DNA from: Porticoccus sp950063125
GTDB taxonomy: Bacteria > Pseudomonadota > Gammaproteobacteria > Pseudomonadales > Porticoccaceae
Assembly (NCBI RefSeq): GCF_963973895.1
Contig: NZ_CAXBBF010000002.1
DNA: 64,000 nt
Strand: one strand, 5' to 3'
Shown: positions 61,451 to 64,000 of the stretch, one piece after another
Position numbering within the stretch: position 1 is the first letter of the stretch
Layout of the letters: the number at the start of each line of letters is the position of its first letter
Program-made: the position numbers and the translations under genes
Notes under the pieces: generated by a model
Databases searched by the model: none
Seen by the model: the letters and a program-made list of their open reading frames with translations, nothing else
Told to the model about the DNA's origin: nothing

Positions 61451-61556
61451 AATACTATCTCTACAAATTTACTCATCTTTAACCGACAAGGGAAAATAAA
61501 ATTCTTTTATATCAAACAGATAAAACATATTCTCTCTTTTAAAAAGCCTAACGACT

Positions 61557-62189
61557 CTAGGGACGTTTGTCCAGTACCTGGTCAATCATGCCATATTTTT
61601 GTGATTCCTCGGCACTCATAAACTTATCCCGCTCGGTATCGAGGGCGATTTGTTCTATGGACTGGCCAGTATGGAAGGCAAGACGCTCATTCAAACGCTC
61701 GCGTATCTTAAGAATCTCCTGGGCCTGAATATGAATATCGGATGCCTGTCCCTGAGAGCCACCACTGGGCTGATGAATCATGACTCTGGAATTTGGCAGG
61801 CAGTAACGTTTTCCGGCCTCACCGGCGGCCAGCAGGAAAGCACCCATACTGGCTGCCTGACCAATACACATGGTGCTGACGTGGGGCTTGATAAATTGCA
61901 TGGTGTCGTAGATTGACATGCCCGCGGTCACTGACCCTCCGGGCGAGTTGATATACAGGTGAACATCCTTGTCGGGATTCTCTGATTCCAGGAACAACAA
62001 CTGCGCCACCACCAGATTGGCCATGTAATCCTCTACAGGTCCCACCAGAAAAATAACGCGCTCTTTTAATAAACGGGAGTAAATGTCATAGGAACGTTCA
62101 CCGCGGGCAGACTGCTCCACCACCATGGGCACCAAGCCACCTGCGTTGCTCACATCGAGACCAGACGTCGAAGATAGATCAAATTTCAT
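61557..62189 (-). CDS. clpP: ATP-dependent Clp protease proteolytic subunit
   Basis: ClpP is the serine peptidase chamber of ClpXP and ClpAP. The 210-residue protein has the catalytic Ser in IGQAASMGAFLLAAG, His in RVMIHQPSGG and the Asp in LDTERDKFM; LYINSPGGSVTAGMSIYDTM is diagnostic. It lies between tig and clpX, in the conserved tig-clpP-clpX-lon order. Confidence 0.98.
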   Translation of the reverse strand: MKFDLSSTSGLDVSNAGGLVPMVVEQSARGERSYDIYSRLLKERVIFLVGPVEDYMANLVVAQLLFLESENPDKDVHLYINSPGGSVTAGMSIYDTMQFIKPHVSTMCIGQAASMGAFLLAAGEAGKRYCLPNSRVMIHQPSGGSQGQASDIHIQAQEILKIRERLNERLAFHTGQSIEQIALDTERDKFMSAEESQKYGMIDQVLDKRP

Positions 62190-62221
62190 AGATATTCACT
62201 CAAGAAAAAACCTGTCGAAGC

Positions 62222-62249
62222 ATTGTAACCAGCAGTAGGGAGAAGGCAA
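62222..62249 (-). promoter_or_regulatory. Sigma70 promoter of clpP
   Basis: On the minus strand TTGCCT (62249-62244), a 16-base spacer and TACAAT (62227-62222). The -10 matches five of six bases and the -35 four of six. Transcription would begin near 62215, about 25 bases before the ATG. Confidence 0.65.
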
Positions 62250-62287
62250 GTAACCCGGGCCGCTCCCGATCACCCCGAAAACCAACA

Positions 62288-62316
62288 GGCCCCAAACATC
62301 CTTGAAGCTTGGGGCC
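62288..62316. repeat. Inverted repeat between tig and clpP
   Basis: GGCCCCAA (62288-62295) and TTGGGGCC (62309-62316) form a perfect 8-base stem with a 13-base loop. No T-run follows on the minus strand, so it is not a typical terminator. It may be a partial terminator or an RNA-stabilising stem at the 3' end of the tig message. Confidence 0.6.
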
Positions 62317-62374
62317 CGTCGCTACACACCATCGGGATCACGACTGAACCCCAAGTGGCCTGTATATATGATTA

Positions 62375-63700
62375 CTAGAAATCTGCCGTGCCATCCTGAT
62401 CCGGTTGAATGGCTTTCTGGTAGCTGACTTCTTCTTCATTGACTGTCGCTACTGAAAGTACGTGGTCAATCACCTGATCCTGGAGCACTGCAGACTCTAC
62501 GCCCTTCATCAGCTCCTGGCTGCTGTAGTAATATTTGACCACTTCCTCTGGCTTCTCATAAGTGGAAGCCATCTCTTCGACACGGTCGCGAACTCTTTCA
62601 GGGCTGGTTTCGATCTTCTCGGTTTTAACGATTTCATTGATGATCAGGCTGACAATGGAGCGACGCTTCGCCTGATCCATAAACAGGTCATCGGGTAGCA
62701 ACTCGGGATCAAAATTGCTGGCACCACCGCCCATGCGGTCGGCCATCTGTTTTTTCATCTTGGTGACTTCGCTGGCAATCAGTACTTCCGGGATCTCTTG
62801 TTCACTGTGCAGATTACACAGCTGCTCCATGACCCGGCCTGTGGTCTTGGTTTTCAATGCCTGCTTGAGGTCACGCTCCATATTCAGGCGAACCACTTCA
62901 CGGAATCGTTCTTCTGTACCCTGCTCCATACCGTACAGTGCGAAAAAGGCTTCATCCAGCGGGGGCATGACAGCCTCGGTCACTGCATTGACCTTGATGG
63001 TGAACTCGACAGGCTTTCCTTTCAACTCTTCGGCGTGATAGTTTTCAGGGAAAGTCAGCGAAAGCACTTTCTCTTCGCCGGCAGACATACCCACGACCCC
63101 TTCTTCAAACCCGGGAATCGCTTTGCTGGCACCGAGATCGAGCATGAATTCCTTGGCAGAACCCCCATCAAATTCCTTGCCATCCATGAGGCCGTTGTAG
63201 TCGATATTGACCTCATCACCATTAACGGCGGGACGGTTGACCTCTTCCCAACTTGCGTTCTGCTTGCGCAATGCGTCAATCATCGCAGTGACATCTTCTT
63301 CTGTCACTTTGGCAAGTGGCTTGGTGACGACCACTTTCGTCAAATCCGTCAAAATAACCTCAGGCATAACCTCAAAAGTCGCGACAAACTCAAGATCCTG
63401 ACCCGGTTCATTTTTCACCGACTCAATTTCAGGACGCCCTGCAGGCTTAAGCTTCTCCTGGGCTACAGCTTCAGCAAATGTGCGACCCAGCACTTCACCA
63501 ACAACTTCCTGTCGAATGCTCTCACCAAAACGTTTCTTTAATACATTCATGGGCACTTTGCCCTTCCGGAAACCGTCCAGCCGAACTGTCTTACTGGCTT
63601 TGTTCAGGCGCTCGTCCACCTCGGCGTCGATACGCTCAGCCGGTACGCCCAGGGTCATTTTACGTTCGAGACCAGAAGTTGTTTCGATAGAAACCTGCAT
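62375..63700 (-). CDS. tig: Trigger factor
   Basis: Trigger factor is the ribosome-bound chaperone that receives nascent chains at the exit tunnel. The 441-residue protein has the ribosome-binding tail with FRKGKVPMNVLKKRFG (the GFRxGKxP signature), the FKBP-type PPIase domain (about 150-240: VNGDEVNIDYNGLMDGKEFDGG, IPGFEEGVVGM) and the helical C-terminal domain. AGAGGA precedes the ATG. It lies 39 bases after the tRNA-Leu gene. Confidence 0.97.
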   Translation of the reverse strand: MQVSIETTSGLERKMTLGVPAERIDAEVDERLNKASKTVRLDGFRKGKVPMNVLKKRFGESIRQEVVGEVLGRTFAEAVAQEKLKPAGRPEIESVKNEPGQDLEFVATFEVMPEVILTDLTKVVVTKPLAKVTEEDVTAMIDALRKQNASWEEVNRPAVNGDEVNIDYNGLMDGKEFDGGSAKEFMLDLGASKAIPGFEEGVVGMSAGEEKVLSLTFPENYHAEELKGKPVEFTIKVNAVTEAVMPPLDEAFFALYGMEQGTEERFREVVRLNMERDLKQALKTKTTGRVMEQLCNLHSEQEIPEVLIASEVTKMKKQMADRMGGGASNFDPELLPDDLFMDQAKRRSIVSLIINEIVKTEKIETSPERVRDRVEEMASTYEKPEEVVKYYYSSQELMKGVESAVLQDQVIDHVLSVATVNEEEVSYQKAIQPDQDGTADF

Positions 63701-63739
63701 GATTGTCCTCTGAATAGTTCGCTAACTTAATTAATTTTA

Positions 63740-63824
63740 TGGTGCGGACGGAGAGACTCGAACTCTCACATCTCTCGATACCAGAACCTAAATCTGGCGC
63801 GTCTACCAGTTCCGCCACGTCCGC
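63740..63824 (-). tRNA. tRNA-Leu (anticodon UAG)
   Basis: Read on the minus strand, the gene begins GCGGACGTGGCGGAACTGG and ends with CGTCCGCACCA, with the CCA end encoded. The acceptor stem pairs GCGGACG with CGTCCGC. The anticodon stem CCAGA/TCTGG encloses TTTAGGT, giving UAG, which reads CUA and other CUN leucine codons. The T arm is GAGAG-TTCGAGT-CTCTC. Length is 85 bases with a long variable arm, as expected for a class II leucine tRNA. Confidence 0.97.
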
Positions 63825-64000
63825 AATAAGCCGGGTAATATCGAATCATGCGGCAGACAGCCGCTTTCGACAAAGGGGGTGGATTTTGCCACAGCGCACA
63901 CTACTGAGCAACAACCGATGGCCGTGTGGTGTGATCCGCGGAAAAGTTAAAAAACGTCAGGTTGGCCGGGCGATCAATACGACAGCATCTTCTGCAGACT

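Noticed and set aside
63957..64000. Possible 3' end of a minus-strand gene reading SAEDAVVLIARPT then TGA
   Set aside because: Only 13 codons are in the window and the sequence matches no family I recognise; it could be chance, so it is not listed as a gene.

Overview
The window is a dense chromosomal segment of a Gram-negative gammaproteobacterium. Two blocks carry gene orders that are typical of Pseudomonas and its marine relatives: gyrA / mtaD-ubiG-mupP-yciK at the left end, and tRNA-Leu-tig-clpP-clpX-lon-hupB-ppiD at the right end. The composition, a TonB receptor operon and an arsenosugar gene set would suit a marine member of the Pseudomonadales/Cellvibrionales type, but the species cannot be named from the sequence. 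I see no rRNA, CRISPR array, insertion sequence, prophage or plasmid feature.

Layout. 1-4.6 kb: the 5' part of gyrA (minus strand) faces a plus-strand operon for methylthioadenosine deamination, ubiquinone methylation, a HAD phosphatase and an SDR. 4.6-10.1 kb (minus): yciO-like gene, scpA-scpB-rluB, then an NAD-dependent epimerase and a membrane acyltransferase. 10.2-21.3 kb (minus): an unusual six-gene operon made of an acetolactate-synthase-like TPP enzyme, two divergent citrate-synthase-fold proteins, a TonB-dependent receptor, an orphan periplasmic binding protein and a 1487-residue hybrid sensor kinase with GGDEF and EAL output. 21.4-24.5 kb (plus): VC0807-family membrane protein, YciI, SH3-anchor protein, cyclophilin, pdxJ. 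24.6-30.1 kb: DksA-like protein, a TrmH-type methyltransferase, an MFS transporter, ligA and zipA. 30.2-41.4 kb (minus): smc, then the complete cytochrome c maturation operon ccmA-I, with a PcaC-like carboxymuconolactone decarboxylase gene lying between ccmG and ccmH.

41.5-44.1 kb (minus): a small PA3496-like protein and a three-gene arsenosugar-type cluster (two glycosyltransferases plus the radical SAM enzyme ArsS), divergent from a CobB sirtuin. 45-49.2 kb (minus): FMN-dependent glutamate-synthase-like protein, a GCS2-family ligase and an M14 deacylase; the last two overlap. 49.3-53.1 kb: DUF2062 protein and the lipoprotein-release transporter lolCDE. 53.3-57.1 kb: a small secreted protein, sthA and ppiD. 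57.2-63.8 kb (minus): tRNA-Leu(UAG), tig, clpP, clpX, lon and hupB, a protein-quality-control block with visible sigma70 promoters for clpP and hupB, a good sigma32-type promoter for lon, and intrinsic terminators after clpX and hupB.

The best candidate for an undescribed system is the 10.2-21.3 kb operon. It places two kinds of carbon-carbon bond chemistry (TPP enzyme and citrate-synthase fold) in one transcript with an outer-membrane receptor, a binding protein and a phosphorelay ending in c-di-GMP domains. That layout suggests a compound that is made or modified, imported and sensed by the same unit; this is inference.

No stretch longer than about 300 bases lacks a gene. The longer gaps (912-1087, 21218-21442, 49157-49331, 53097-53281, 62190-62374, 63825-64000) hold promoters, inverted repeats or nothing I can recognise.
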